Below are positions 41,183 through 50,719 of a stretch of 64,000 nt of DNA, one piece after another; within the stretch, counting starts at the first letter, position 1; each line of letters opens with the position of its first letter. Under the pieces are notes generated by a model that made no database searches, was not told the origin of the DNA, and saw only the letters and a list, made by a program, of their open reading frames with translations. The stretch is from RPQJ01 sp044226195 (lineage in GTDB: Bacteria > Pseudomonadota > Gammaproteobacteria > Steroidobacterales > Steroidobacteraceae): positions 1 to 64,000 of the forward strand of contig JBGAHO010000014.1 of assembly GCA_044226195.1 (NCBI GenBank). Reading direction: 5' to 3'. The translations under genes were made by a program, and so were the position numbers.

Positions 41183-41725
41183 ATGAGGATCACGGACTGC
41201 CGCTACGACCGGGATCGGCTCCGGCTGACGATCGCGTTCCGCCTGATCGGCCACGAGGCCCGCACGCACACCATCCGGCAGGCCACCGGCCTGTCCGACG
41301 ACCGCATCCGCAAGCTGTTCCGCGACTACGTGCGCGACCGGCCCGACGCCGCGGTCCGGCGGCGGCGCGGCAAGTCGCCGCGACAGATGGCGTATTTCCG
41401 GCGCACGCCCGAGCACGAGCTGCAGGCGGCGACGCTCGGCGCGCTGTTGCGCTGTTGCGGCCTGCTGCGCCGGGGTGCCGCCTCCGGCCGGCCTTCCCTC
41501 GACGAGGTGGCGCGTTTCTGCGACGTCTACGAGACCTTCGCCGAGCTGTGCCCGCGCGCCGCGATCACCTTCGAGCACGCGTGGTTCCTGCTGCAGATGC
41601 TGTCCCGCGAGAACGAGTACGTGCTCGCGACCTGCCAGGACTGCCACACGCTGTGGATCCGCGACCTGCTCGACATCCTGCCGGACAACTGCCCGGCCTG
41701 CCGCATGGGGCTGTACCCGCACTGA
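41183..41725 (+). CDS. FlhC-like zinc-binding transcriptional regulator
   Basis: The 180-residue protein has an FlhC-like plan: an N-terminal basic helix-turn-helix-like part (TIRQATGLSDDRIRKLFRDY near residues 32-51), a KSPRQMAYFRRTPEHELQA segment where FlhC has its KGLLP-type linker, and a C-terminal zinc site with Cys151, Cys154, Cys170 and Cys173 (CQDC and CPAC). FlhC binds DNA with FlhD to activate class II flagellar genes. No flagellar gene is in the window, so the target may differ. The ATG at 41183 is preferred to a TTG four codons earlier. Divergent FlhD-like gene and repeated operators lie upstream. Confidence 0.65.
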   Translation: MRITDCRYDRDRLRLTIAFRLIGHEARTHTIRQATGLSDDRIRKLFRDYVRDRPDAAVRRRRGKSPRQMAYFRRTPEHELQAATLGALLRCCGLLRRGAASGRPSLDEVARFCDVYETFAELCPRAAITFEHAWFLLQMLSRENEYVLATCQDCHTLWIRDLLDILPDNCPACRMGLYPH

Positions 41726-41774
41726 GGCCGGGCGCGTTGCTAGACTGCGCGCCTTTCCTCCCCGAGGCCCGCGC

Positions 41775-42913
41775 GTGCGCAGCCCCAACGCCTTCTCCGG
41801 CCCCTACCTCGACCGCGCGGCCCACCTGCGCAAGGACGAGGCCTTCATCGCGCAGGCGCTCGCGGCGCCGACCACGGTGGTGGTGCCGGTGTGGCGCTCG
41901 AAGAGCCTCGTGCGCCGCGGGCCCGACGGCTGGTCGGCCGTCTATCTCGAGGTCTCGCACGGCCTCGTGGCCGCGCTGCCGCCCGCCGAGCGCGTGATGC
42001 TCGGACAGTTCGACGGGCGCGTGTACTTCGCCGTCGACGTGCCGGGCGACGAGGCGCCCGCGCTGTTCGACGACGCCCGATTCGAGGACCTGCGCATGAT
42101 CGGCGCGCAGCTCCCGGCGCAGGAAGCGGGCGTGCTCGCCTATGCCCGCGGCCTGCTCTACTGGCGCCACCGCCACCGCTGGTGCGGCGTCTGCGGCGCG
42201 GCCAATGCCAGCACCAGTGCCGGCCACGTGATGACCTGCACCAACGCCGACTGCGCGACGGACCACTTCCCGCGCATCGACCCGGCCATCATCGTGCTGG
42301 TCACGGACGGCGAGCGCGCGCTGCTCGGGCCTACGCTCGCGGCCTGCTCTACTGGCGCCACCGCCACCGCTGGTGCGGCGTGTGCGGAGCGGCGAACCGC
42401 AGCACCAGCGCCGGCCACGTGATGACCTGCACCAGCGCCGACTGCGCGACGGACCACTTCCCGCGCATCGACCCGGCCATCATCGTGCTGGTCACCGACG
42501 GCGAGCGTGCGCTGCTGGGGCGCCAGGCCTCGTGGCCACCGGGCCGCTACTCGACCATCGCGGGGTTCGTCGAGCCGGGCGAGAGTCTCGAGGACGCGGT
42601 GGCACGCGAAGTGCTCGAGGAGACCGGCGTCACCGTACTCGAGTCCGACTACCACTCCTCGCAGCCGTGGCCGTTCCCGGCCTCGCTGATGATCGGCTTC
42701 ACCTCGCGGGCCTCGGCCGAAGCGCAGCCGCGCGCCGACGAGGAACTCGAGGACGTCCGCTGGTTCACGCGCGCGGAGATCGCCTCGGGCCATCCGGGCC
42801 TGCCGCCGCCGCAGTCCGTGTCGTACCGCCTGATCGAGGACTGGTACGACGCGGGCGCCGACGTGCCGCTGCGCCGCACGCCGGGCGTGAAGCTCTGGGG
42901 CCCGACGCGCTGA
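41775..42913 (+). pseudogene. nudC: NudC (NADH pyrophosphatase) interrupted by a 191-bp internal duplication
   Basis: From GTG at 41775 the reading is a normal NudC N-terminal region, then the zinc ribbon CGVCGAANASTSAGHVMTC and C. At 42329 a second, slightly different copy of the preceding 190 bp begins, shifted by 191 bp, so the frame is lost. The second copy repeats the ribbon (CGVCGAANRSTSAGHVM) and continues into the Nudix box GFVEPGESLEDAVAREVLEE and the NudC signature SQPWPFPASLM. Removing 191 bp restores a 315-residue enzyme. NudC cleaves NAD(H) and removes NAD caps from RNA. The gene as written cannot give the full protein. Confidence 0.85.
42140..42520 (+). repeat. Diverged 191-bp tandem duplication inside nudC
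   Basis: Copy 1 (about 42140-42329) and copy 2 (about 42331-42520) are offset by 191 bp and differ at roughly a dozen positions, mostly third codon positions. Each holds the zinc-ribbon module and the sequence through DGERALLG. Confidence 0.9.
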
Positions 42914-42929
42914 ACGACCGGATCCACGC

Positions 42930-43685
42930 GTGGCCGTCGAAATCCCGTTCGTGCTCGCGGCCGCCTTCGGCGCCGGCCTGATCGACGCCATGGCCGGCGG
43001 CGGCGGGCTGATCCAGGTACCCGCGCTGTTCGCCGCGTACCCGGACACGCCGCATACGACGCTGCTCGGCACCGGCAAGCTCGCGGGCTTCGCGGGCACG
43101 GCCAGCGCGTCGGTGCGATATGCGCGGCACGTCCGCATGGACTGGCGCTTCATCGGTGCCGCCTCGCTCGGCGCCTTCTGCTGCGCGCTGGTGGGCGCGT
43201 GGATCGCGACGCGCTTTCCGCCGGCGCAGTTCCGCGCCCTGGTCCCGCTGCTGCTGACCGCGGTGCTCGTCTACACGCTGGTGCACCGGAACCTCGGCGA
43301 GGTGCACGCGCCGCGCGGCGGACTCGCGCTGGCAGCCGCCAGTGCCGGGGCGATCGGCCTGTACGACGGCTTCTTCGGGCCGGGCACCGGCAGCTTCCTG
43401 GTGTTCCTGTTCATCCGCGTGTTCGGCCTCGACTTCCTGCACGCCTCGGCTTCCGCCAAGGTGGTGAACTGCGCGGCCAACGTGGCGGCGCTGCTGCTCT
43501 TCGGCCTCACGGTGCCGCTGATGTGGCTGCTGGGCCTCGGCATGGCAATCGCCAACGTGCTCGGTGCGCAGGTCGGCAGTCACCTCGCGATCCGCGGCGG
43601 CAGCGGGTTCGTGCGCAAGGTGTTCCTCGCGGTCGTCACCTGCCTCATCGCCAAGACGGCCTGGGACGCGCACCTGTTCTGGTAG
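42930..43685 (+). CDS. TSUP-family (TauE/SafE) membrane permease
   Basis: The 251-residue protein has seven or eight hydrophobic spans and the TSUP signature GLIDAMAGGGGLIQVPAL near residues 16-33, repeated in the second half as GLYDGFFGPGTGSFLVFLF near 136-154. Members export or import sulfur compounds, sulfoacetate or other anions; the substrate is unknown here. The GTG start at 42930 follows the nudC stop by 16 bp. A TAGATT hexamer at its 3' end may serve the next gene. Confidence 0.86.
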   Translation: MAVEIPFVLAAAFGAGLIDAMAGGGGLIQVPALFAAYPDTPHTTLLGTGKLAGFAGTASASVRYARHVRMDWRFIGAASLGAFCCALVGAWIATRFPPAQFRALVPLLLTAVLVYTLVHRNLGEVHAPRGGLALAAASAGAIGLYDGFFGPGTGSFLVFLFIRVFGLDFLHASASAKVVNCAANVAALLLFGLTVPLMWLLGLGMAIANVLGAQVGSHLAIRGGSGFVRKVFLAVVTCLIAKTAWDAHLFW

Positions 43686-43688
43686 ATT
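43683..43688 (+). promoter_or_regulatory. Possible -10 hexamer for a leaderless transcript
   Basis: TAGATT overlaps the TSUP stop codon and ends 6 bp before the DUF4126 ATG. No Shine-Dalgarno sequence lies between. Confidence 0.35.
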
Positions 43689-43694
43689 GCCGGC

Positions 43695-44270
43695 ATGGAA
43701 GCCACGACTGCGTTCCTCAGCATCGCGCTCGGCATCGGACTCGCCGCCGCCACCGGCTTCCGCGTCTTCCTGCCGCTGCTGATCGCGGGCCTGGCCGCCC
43801 ATTTCGGCCACCTGCCGCTCAACGACAGCTTCGCGTGGCTCGCGAGTGTCCCGGCCCTGGTCACGCTCGGCACGGCGGCCGCGCTCGAGGTATTCGCCTA
43901 CTACATCCCGGGCGTCGACCATGTGCTCGACGTGATCGCGAGCCCGGTGACGGTGGTCGCGGGCGCGGTCGCGAGCGCCGCCGTCATGACCCACGTGCCG
44001 CCGGCCGTGCTGTGGCCGGTCGCGATCATCGCGGGCGGCGGCGTCGCCGGACTCACCAAGGGCAGCACGGCCCTGCTGCGCGCCAAGTCGGGCCTCGCGA
44101 CCGGCGGCCTCGCCAACCCCGTCGTCTCGACGGTGGAGACGCTCGGCGCCACGGGCCTCACCCTGCTGGCGATCGTGGTCCCGCTGCTGTGCCTGGCCGC
44201 GATCGTCGCCCTGCTGGTCTGGGGGGTGCGCCGGACCGGCCGGCTGCTGTTCGGCCGTCGCGCGACCTGA
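43695..44270 (+). CDS. DUF4126 membrane protein
   Basis: The 191-residue protein has about five hydrophobic segments and the DUF4126 pattern: LGIGLAAATGFRVFLPLLIAG near 12-32, a LEVFAYYIPGVDHVLDVIA loop near 64-82 and GLTKGSTALLRAKSGLATGG near 118-137. The function of the family is unknown. It starts 9 bp after the TSUP gene. A short basic tail (RRTGRLLFGRRAT) ends the protein on the cytoplasmic side. Confidence 0.82.
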   Translation: MEATTAFLSIALGIGLAAATGFRVFLPLLIAGLAAHFGHLPLNDSFAWLASVPALVTLGTAAALEVFAYYIPGVDHVLDVIASPVTVVAGAVASAAVMTHVPPAVLWPVAIIAGGGVAGLTKGSTALLRAKSGLATGGLANPVVSTVETLGATGLTLLAIVVPLLCLAAIVALLVWGVRRTGRLLFGRRAT

Positions 44271-44287
44271 GGCGCGCCCGGGGAAAG

Positions 44288-44293
44288 TACAAT
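44288..44293 (+). promoter_or_regulatory. Possible -10 hexamer close to the NRDE gene start
   Basis: TACAAT ends 9 bp before the ATG at 44303, leaving at most a few bases of leader. Confidence 0.35.
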
Positions 44294-44302
44294 GCCGGGC
44301 CT

Positions 44303-45154
44303 ATGTGCCTGCTCGTCGCCGCCTGGCGGTCCCATCCGCGCTATCGCCTGATCGTCGCCGCCAACCGCGACGAGTTCCACGCCCGTCCGGCGGCCCCGCT
44401 GGGCTGGTGGACGGACGACCCGCGCATCCTCGCGGGCCGCGACCTGCAGGCGACCGGCACGTGGATGGGTGTCGCGCGCTCCGGCCGCCTCGGCATCGTC
44501 ACCAACTTCCGCGACCTCGAGAACCCGCCGGCCGCGGACGCGCCTTCGCGCGGCATGCTGGTCACGCGCTTCCTCACCGGCGCGACTTCACCGAAGGAAT
44601 ACCTCGACGACCTGCGCGGCTCCGCGCGCCGGTACGCCGGATTCAACCTGCTGATCGGCGGGCCGCGCACGCTCTATTACTCCTCGAACCGCGACGGCGC
44701 GCAGCCGCGCGCGCTGGCCCCGGGACTGTACGGACTGAGCAATGCCTGGCTCGATGCGCCGTGGCCGAAGCTGCTGCGGACGCGGGCCCGTTTCGCGGAA
44801 CTCGTCGCGGCGCGCGACCTCCAACCCGAGGCGCTGTTCGACATGCTGGCAGACCGCACGCCGGCCGATCCGGATGAAGTGCCGGACACGGGCATGCCGG
44901 CCGACTGGGAACGGGCGCTGTCCTCGCCGTTCGTGCTGCACGAACGGTATGGCACGCGCTGCTCGACGCTGCTGCTGGTCGAGCGCGGCGGACGGACGGT
45001 GGTGCACGAGCGGCGGTTCGACGCCAGCGGCGCGCAGACGGGCACGACACGCCTCGAGTTCGCGAGCGCCGACACGCCGGAGCGCTGGTTCGAGAACGAG
45101 AATCCGGACGACGCCCTGCCCGTGGACACGACCTTCGACACCTCGCCGGAATGA
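44303..45154 (+). CDS. NRDE-domain protein (TANGO2 family)
   Basis: The 283-residue protein starts MCLLVAAWRSHPRYRLIVAA, continues ANRDEFHARPAAPLGWW, and has GRDLQATGTWMGVARSGRLG near 44-63, the defining features of the NRDE/TANGO2 family. Cys2 may act as an Ntn-type nucleophile after Met removal. Human TANGO2 is linked to haem and lipid handling, but bacterial roles are unclear. It overlaps tamA by four bases (ATGA), so tamA and tamB are probably read from the same message. Confidence 0.88.
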   Translation: MCLLVAAWRSHPRYRLIVAANRDEFHARPAAPLGWWTDDPRILAGRDLQATGTWMGVARSGRLGIVTNFRDLENPPAADAPSRGMLVTRFLTGATSPKEYLDDLRGSARRYAGFNLLIGGPRTLYYSSNRDGAQPRALAPGLYGLSNAWLDAPWPKLLRTRARFAELVAARDLQPEALFDMLADRTPADPDEVPDTGMPADWERALSSPFVLHERYGTRCSTLLLVERGGRTVVHERRFDASGAQTGTTRLEFASADTPERWFENENPDDALPVDTTFDTSPE

Positions 45155-46938
45155 AACGCCCGCTGCGCCCGTCCGCCCTCGCCTGCCTGTGCGCACTCGT
45201 GCTCACGGTGCTCGGCACGTGGAGCGTGCCCGCGCGGGCCGCACACGAGTACGTCGACATCCGCATCGAGGGCGTCGAGCGCGAGGTCGCGGACAACATC
45301 CGCAGCTACCTCACGCTCACGCGCTACGTCATGCGCGACGACCTCACGGACGGCCAGGTGCGCCGCCTCGCCGACCGCGCCGTGGACGAAGCCGCCGACG
45401 CCATGCGGCCCTACGGCTACTACTCGCCGGTGATCCGCAGCCGCACGACGCGCGACGAACCGGACTGGATCGTGCGCCTGCGCATCCAGCCGGGCGACCC
45501 GGTCCGCTGGAGCGTCGTGGACCTGCAGCTCGAAGGCGCGGGCACCGCCGATCCGCGCCTCAAGGCGCTGGTCGCGGCCGCCTCGCTCAAGGTCGGCGAG
45601 CGGCTGGTGCACCCGACCTACGACACGTTCAAGTCCGAGCTGCTGCGCACCGCGCAGGAGCACGGCTACCTCGATGCGCAGTACACGCGGCGCGAGCTGC
45701 TCGTCGACACCGCGCAGAAGACGGCCGAGGCGCATCTCGTACTGAACACGGGCGGGCAATACCGGTTCGGGCACATCAACGTCGAACAGGACGTGCTGGA
45801 CGAGAACGTGCTGCAGCGCTACCTGCGCATCGCCGAGGGGCAGCCCTACTCGCTCGAGAACCTGCACGCGACGCAGTACGCGCTCGAGGACAGCAACTAC
45901 TTCGCGACCGTCTCGGTCGCGACCGGTGACCGCGACCCGGCCACCCTCACCATCCCGGTCGACATCCACGGCGAGAAGATCAAGCGCGACCGCTACGCCT
46001 TGAGCTTCGGCTACGGCACGGACACGGGCCTGCGCGGCCAGTTCAGCTGGGACAACCGCCGGGCCAATGCGCGCGGCCATCGCATGCGCGTCGAAGCGAC
46101 CGCCTCGCAGATCAAGCAGGAACTGGTCGGCCGCTACCTGATCCCGGTCGGGGACCCGAGCCTCGAGAAGCTGGAGTTCTCCGCCGGCTACGTCAACGAG
46201 GACATCGGCGACCTGCGCAGCCAGCGCTACGAGATCGCGGGCGGGCTCACGCAGGTCTTCGGCCGCTGGCAGCGCGTGCTGTTCCTCAAGGTGAACCAGG
46301 AACGCACGATCGTGCCGGGCGGACCCGACACCGACGACCTGCTGCTGATCCCGGGCATCAGCTACGCGAGCCTCCCGCCCAATTTCCTCACCGGCTGGGT
46401 GCGCGACGCGGCGTATTACTTCGAGCTGAGCGGCAGCCCGAGCTCGCTCGGCTCCGACGCCTCCTACGTGCGCTTCTACGCGCGCGGCGAGCGCGTCTGG
46501 CCGATCGGCGGGCCGTGGTACCTGCGCCTGCGCGGCGAACTCGGCGCAAGCTGGGTCGATCGCTTCTCGCAACTGCCCGCCTCGCAGCGCTTTTTCGCCG
46601 GCGGCGACCGCAGCGTGCGCGGCTTTGCCATCAATTCGCTGAGCCCGCCGATCCCGCCGACCCCGGACAACCCGAACGGCGAGACCAGCGGCGGCGGCGA
46701 GAACAAGCTGGTCGGCAGCGTGGAGTTCGAGCGCGACTTCCGCGACAACATCCGCGGCGCGGTGTTCGTCGACGCGGGCAACGCGTTCAACGACTGGAAC
46801 ACGCCGCTCGAATACTCGTTCGGCATCGGCGTGCGCTGGAAACTGCCGATGCTGATGATCGGCCTCGACCTGGCGCAGGCCCTCTCGGAAAAGGGGCAGA
46901 ACCCGCGCCTGCACCTCAACATCACGCAGGTGCTGTAG
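45151..46938 (+). CDS. tamA: Translocation and assembly module subunit TamA
   Basis: The 595-residue Omp85-family outer-membrane protein has a signal peptide (cleavage near ARA at residue 31) and about three POTRA repeats (residues 34-270, for example VDIRIEGVEREVADNIRSYL). The C-terminal 16-strand barrel follows, with the lid-lock motif VRGF in GDRSVRGFAINSL near 487-499. The last residue pair (V-L) suits BAM recognition. TamA works with TamB in moving lipids or inserting autotransporters at the outer membrane. The stop is directly followed by the tamB start. Confidence 0.94.
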   Translation: MKRPLRPSALACLCALVLTVLGTWSVPARAAHEYVDIRIEGVEREVADNIRSYLTLTRYVMRDDLTDGQVRRLADRAVDEAADAMRPYGYYSPVIRSRTTRDEPDWIVRLRIQPGDPVRWSVVDLQLEGAGTADPRLKALVAAASLKVGERLVHPTYDTFKSELLRTAQEHGYLDAQYTRRELLVDTAQKTAEAHLVLNTGGQYRFGHINVEQDVLDENVLQRYLRIAEGQPYSLENLHATQYALEDSNYFATVSVATGDRDPATLTIPVDIHGEKIKRDRYALSFGYGTDTGLRGQFSWDNRRANARGHRMRVEATASQIKQELVGRYLIPVGDPSLEKLEFSAGYVNEDIGDLRSQRYEIAGGLTQVFGRWQRVLFLKVNQERTIVPGGPDTDDLLLIPGISYASLPPNFLTGWVRDAAYYFELSGSPSSLGSDASYVRFYARGERVWPIGGPWYLRLRGELGASWVDRFSQLPASQRFFAGGDRSVRGFAINSLSPPIPPTPDNPNGETSGGGENKLVGSVEFERDFRDNIRGAVFVDAGNAFNDWNTPLEYSFGIGVRWKLPMLMIGLDLAQALSEKGQNPRLHLNITQVL

Positions 46939-49900
46939 GTGACCGCGCGACGCTGGATCCTGTGGATCGGACTCGGCAGCGTGCTGGTGGCGCTCGTGGC
47001 CGCCGGGCTCGTCGTGCGCCACCTCCTGTACACGCCGGCGGGCCTCGACCTGCTGGTGCGCCAGCTCGGCCGGCTGGACACGGTGAAGATCGAGATCCGC
47101 GGCGCGCACGGCGTGCTGGCGGAGGCGCTCTCGGCCGATGCCGTGATCGTCGACCACGAGGCGGTGCACATCGAGGCGCGTCGCGTGCGCGTGCACCCGA
47201 AGTGGCACGCCGCGCTGACCGGCACCGTCGTTCTCGACGACGTGGTCATCGGCAGCCTCGCGATCCAGCTCAAGCACCGCGAGGAGCAGCCGCCGTCGGA
47301 GACGCACTTCCTGCCCGCGTGGTTGCGGCTGCACCTGCCGGCCTTCGCGGTGCACGACCTGAGCCTCACGCTCGCCGACGGCGCACGCTACGCGGTGAGC
47401 CAGGTGACCGGGGACGCGCGCCTCACGCGCTGGCGCATCGACCTCGCGCCCGTCGCGCTCGACGATCCGCTCGGACGCATCTCGGGTGACGTGTTCCTGC
47501 GCGCCGGCCAGCCGCTCGGCCTGCGCGGCGACGTGACGGGACGCTGGCGCCTGCCCGACCAGCGCACCTACCAGTTCACCACCCAGGTGAAGGGCGACCT
47601 CGACCAGCTGGGCACCGAGTTCAGGCTGCAGATGCCGAACCGCCTGGCGTTCTCCGGCAACCTGCTCGCGCTCACCGAGCAGCCGAAGGTGTCCGGCGTG
47701 ATCCGCCTTGCGGATTTCGACGGCACGCCGTGGATCCCGCAGGGCACGCTGCCGGCGCTGAGCGGCTCGGTCGCATTGATCGCGAACGCGGAGTCGATCG
47801 GACTCGGCGGCACGCTGGTGTCGCCCGCGCTCGAAGGCGGTCCGCTGCGCCTGCGCGGTGGCGCGAAACTGCACGACGGCCAGGTCGAGGTGAAGGCACT
47901 GCGCGCCTGGCTGCCGCGTTCGTCGCTCTCACTCACTGCGCGCGGCACGATCGATTACCGGGGCCCGGCCGTGCAGCTGGGACTCGCGGGCGACTGGAGC
48001 GCGCTGCGCTGGCCGCTCGGCGGTGAGGCGGTCGTGCAGAGCCGGCAGGGGGCGTACACGCTCAATGGCGCACTGCCGTTCGCGTTCACGGTGCAGGGCG
48101 ACGTGGCCGGTCCGTCGATTCCCGCGGCGACGCTAGCTGCCGCCGGCACGATCGGCTCGGAGCAACTCGTGCTCGATCGCCTCGACGGCACGGTGCTGAA
48201 GGGACGCGTGCAGGCCAGTGGACAGCTGGCCTGGATCGACCGGCAACCCTGGCAGTTCCGCATCGCGGCGCAGGGCATCGACGTCGCGCAGATCCGCCCG
48301 GACGTGCCCGGACGCGTGAACGTCACCGGCACGATCGGCGGCGAAGGCTTCGAAGCCACCTCGCCGTGGACGGCGCGCATCGCCTCGATGTCCGGCACGC
48401 TGTTCCAGCGCGCGCTCACCGGACGGGGCGAAATCACGCACCGGGACGGCGCCTACGACCTGAAGCAGGTGCGCATCAGCAACGGCGCATCCACGCTCGA
48501 CGTCAACGGCCGCTACGGGCAGACCATGGACCTGCGCTGGCAGGCGAACCTGCAGTCGCTCGCGATCGTGCTGCCCGGCATGGGCGGCCAGCTGCAATCG
48601 TCGGGCTCGGCGCGGGGCACGCTCGAGCGACCGGAGATCGTGGGCGAGCTGCACCTGCGCGACCTCAAGTACGGCGACGTGGTGGTGGGCAAGGCTGACG
48701 GGGTGCTCGACGTGGACGTCGCCGACCGACGGCCCTCGCACATCGAGCTGCGTGCGAGCGACGCGGTCGCCGGCGGCGTGCGCTTCGACGACGTGAACCT
48801 GCGACTGGCCGGCCTGGCGCACGAACACGGACTCGACCTCGAGATCGTGTCGCCGGGCAGCCCGCATCGCAAGCTGGCGCCGTTCCGCGGGCGCGCCACC
48901 ATCGCAGGGGCCTACGATGCCGAGCATCATCTCTGGCGCGGCACGCTCAACGAGACCCGCGTCGTCTTCGACGACGGCGAGGCGAAACTGCTGCAGCCCG
49001 CGGCCATCGAGCTGGGCCCGGGGCTCACGCGGCTCGCGCCGCTCTGCATCGCCGCGGCGGAATCGCGCCTGTGCATCGAGGGCGAGCACCACGCACAGCC
49101 GCTCTCGTGGCGGGTGATCTACAGCGCGCAGGACTGGCCGCTGCGTCGCCTGCTGCGCACGCTGCTCGGCTGGCAGGAATTCGACGGCAACCTGCAGGCG
49201 AGCGGCTGGGCCGAACGCACGCCGGGCCAGGACTGGACGGGCGGCACCACGGTGATCCTCGACCACCCGGTACTCGACGTGCCGCGCAACAAGTTCCGCA
49301 CGGAGCGCATCGAGCTCGGCGGCGGACGCGTCGACTTCTATGCCGAGCCCACGCAGATCCGCGCCAGCGTGGCCCTCGACGTGGTCGACGGCACGAAGAT
49401 CGCCGGCGAGGCGCTGGCCGATCGCAAGCCCGGGGCGGACCTGCTGGATTCGCCGTTGCACGGCACGCTGCGCGGCGAATCCGCCGCACTGTCGTTCCTG
49501 CCGCTGCTGGTGCCCGAGATCGACCGTTCGACCGGCAAGCTCGACGGCGACCTGACCCTGAGCGGCACGCTCGGCGCGCCGCAGTTCATCGGCACGTTCC
49601 GCGTCCGCGACGGGCGCTTCGACTTCTACCGCACCAATTTCTCGCTGACCAAGGTCGAACTCGGCGGCAACTTCATCGGCGACGAACTCACCTTCGTCGG
49701 CCGCGGCGAGACCTCGAAGGGCCCGGTCGAACTCGACGGCCGCTTCAACTGGCCGGACGGCGTGATGACGGGGGCGATGCACCTCAAGGGCGAGAACCTG
49801 CTGGTGGCCGACACGCCCGAGTACAAGGTGATCGCCTCGCCGAACCTGACCCTGCGCGCCGGCAGCGAGGGCTACGACGTCGAAGGCGAGATCGTGGTGC

Positions 49901-50715
49901 CGACGGCGAAGATCTCGCCGAAGGACCTGAGCACCTCGGTGAGCGCGTCGCCGGACGAGCGCGTGGTCAACATCGAGGTCGAGGACGAGGAGCCGACCAA
50001 GCCGCAGCGCATCCGCAGCCGCGTGCGCGTCCTGCTCGGCGACAACGTGCGCGTGGACAGCTTCGGCCTGAAGGCGCGCCTCGGGGGCGACGTCGTGGTG
50101 ACGACCGAGCCCGGCGACGTGGCGCGCGGCCTCGGTGCAATCAACGTGGTCGACGGCCAGTACAAGGCCTTCGGCCAGGACGTGAAGATCACCAAGGGCA
50201 TCCTGAAATACGACAACACGCCGCTCGGCGAGCCGCAGATCGAGCTGACGGCCGAGCGCACGATCAAGGACCAGGACATCACCGTCGCCGTGAACGTGCG
50301 CGGCAGCCTCGCGCGGCCGTTCATCTCGCTGAGCTCGACGCCGGCCATGTCGAACAACGAGGCGCTCTCGTACCTGCTGACGGGACGCTCGATCGACTCG
50401 CTGCAGAGCAACGAGGCCACGAGCGTCAACAAGGCGGCCGAGAACCTCGCGCTGAGCGGCGGCAGCCTGCTGCTCGGCGGGATCGGCAGCAAGCTCGGCC
50501 TCGACGAGGTGTCCGTCGATCGCACCAGCACGTCCGACACGTCGGTGACGCTCGGCAAGTTCCTCTCACCGAAGCTGTTCGTCAGCTACGGCGTCTCGAT
50601 CGCCGAGGCGATCAACACGATCAAGCTCCGCTACACGCTCAACAAGCAGTGGTCGCTCAAGGCCGAGGCGGGCCTCGAGCAGAGCGCGGACGTCGAGTTC
50701 AAGATCGAGCGCTGA
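46939..50715 (+). CDS. tamB: Translocation and assembly module subunit TamB
   Basis: The 1258-residue AsmA-like protein has an N-terminal signal anchor (WILWIGLGSVLVALVAAGLV), a very long beta-rich periplasmic middle and a C-terminal DUF490 domain. The latter includes QYKAFGQDVKITKGILKYDN and LSYLLTGRSIDSLQSNE, and ends with a beta signal of aromatic strands. TamB bridges the envelope as a lipid-conducting groove and docks on TamA. The GTG start comes immediately after the tamA stop. Length is typical. A third long ORF on the opposite strand across this region is a shadow. Confidence 0.94.
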   Translation: MTARRWILWIGLGSVLVALVAAGLVVRHLLYTPAGLDLLVRQLGRLDTVKIEIRGAHGVLAEALSADAVIVDHEAVHIEARRVRVHPKWHAALTGTVVLDDVVIGSLAIQLKHREEQPPSETHFLPAWLRLHLPAFAVHDLSLTLADGARYAVSQVTGDARLTRWRIDLAPVALDDPLGRISGDVFLRAGQPLGLRGDVTGRWRLPDQRTYQFTTQVKGDLDQLGTEFRLQMPNRLAFSGNLLALTEQPKVSGVIRLADFDGTPWIPQGTLPALSGSVALIANAESIGLGGTLVSPALEGGPLRLRGGAKLHDGQVEVKALRAWLPRSSLSLTARGTIDYRGPAVQLGLAGDWSALRWPLGGEAVVQSRQGAYTLNGALPFAFTVQGDVAGPSIPAATLAAAGTIGSEQLVLDRLDGTVLKGRVQASGQLAWIDRQPWQFRIAAQGIDVAQIRPDVPGRVNVTGTIGGEGFEATSPWTARIASMSGTLFQRALTGRGEITHRDGAYDLKQVRISNGASTLDVNGRYGQTMDLRWQANLQSLAIVLPGMGGQLQSSGSARGTLERPEIVGELHLRDLKYGDVVVGKADGVLDVDVADRRPSHIELRASDAVAGGVRFDDVNLRLAGLAHEHGLDLEIVSPGSPHRKLAPFRGRATIAGAYDAEHHLWRGTLNETRVVFDDGEAKLLQPAAIELGPGLTRLAPLCIAAAESRLCIEGEHHAQPLSWRVIYSAQDWPLRRLLRTLLGWQEFDGNLQASGWAERTPGQDWTGGTTVILDHPVLDVPRNKFRTERIELGGGRVDFYAEPTQIRASVALDVVDGTKIAGEALADRKPGADLLDSPLHGTLRGESAALSFLPLLVPEIDRSTGKLDGDLTLSGTLGAPQFIGTFRVRDGRFDFYRTNFSLTKVELGGNFIGDELTFVGRGETSKGPVELDGRFNWPDGVMTGAMHLKGENLLVADTPEYKVIASPNLTLRAGSEGYDVEGEIVVPTAKISPKDLSTSVSASPDERVVNIEVEDEEPTKPQRIRSRVRVLLGDNVRVDSFGLKARLGGDVVVTTEPGDVARGLGAINVVDGQYKAFGQDVKITKGILKYDNTPLGEPQIELTAERTIKDQDITVAVNVRGSLARPFISLSSTPAMSNNEALSYLLTGRSIDSLQSNEATSVNKAAENLALSGGSLLLGGIGSKLGLDEVSVDRTSTSDTSVTLGKFLSPKLFVSYGVSIAEAINTIKLRYTLNKQWSLKAEAGLEQSADVEFKIER

Positions 50716-50719
50716 GCGC

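Noticed and set aside
44677..47874. A 1065-codon open frame on the minus strand
   Set aside because: It lies antisense to the NRDE gene, tamA and tamB, and its Arg/His/Ala-rich composition is what the complement of high-GC codons gives. No family resemblance or ribosome site.
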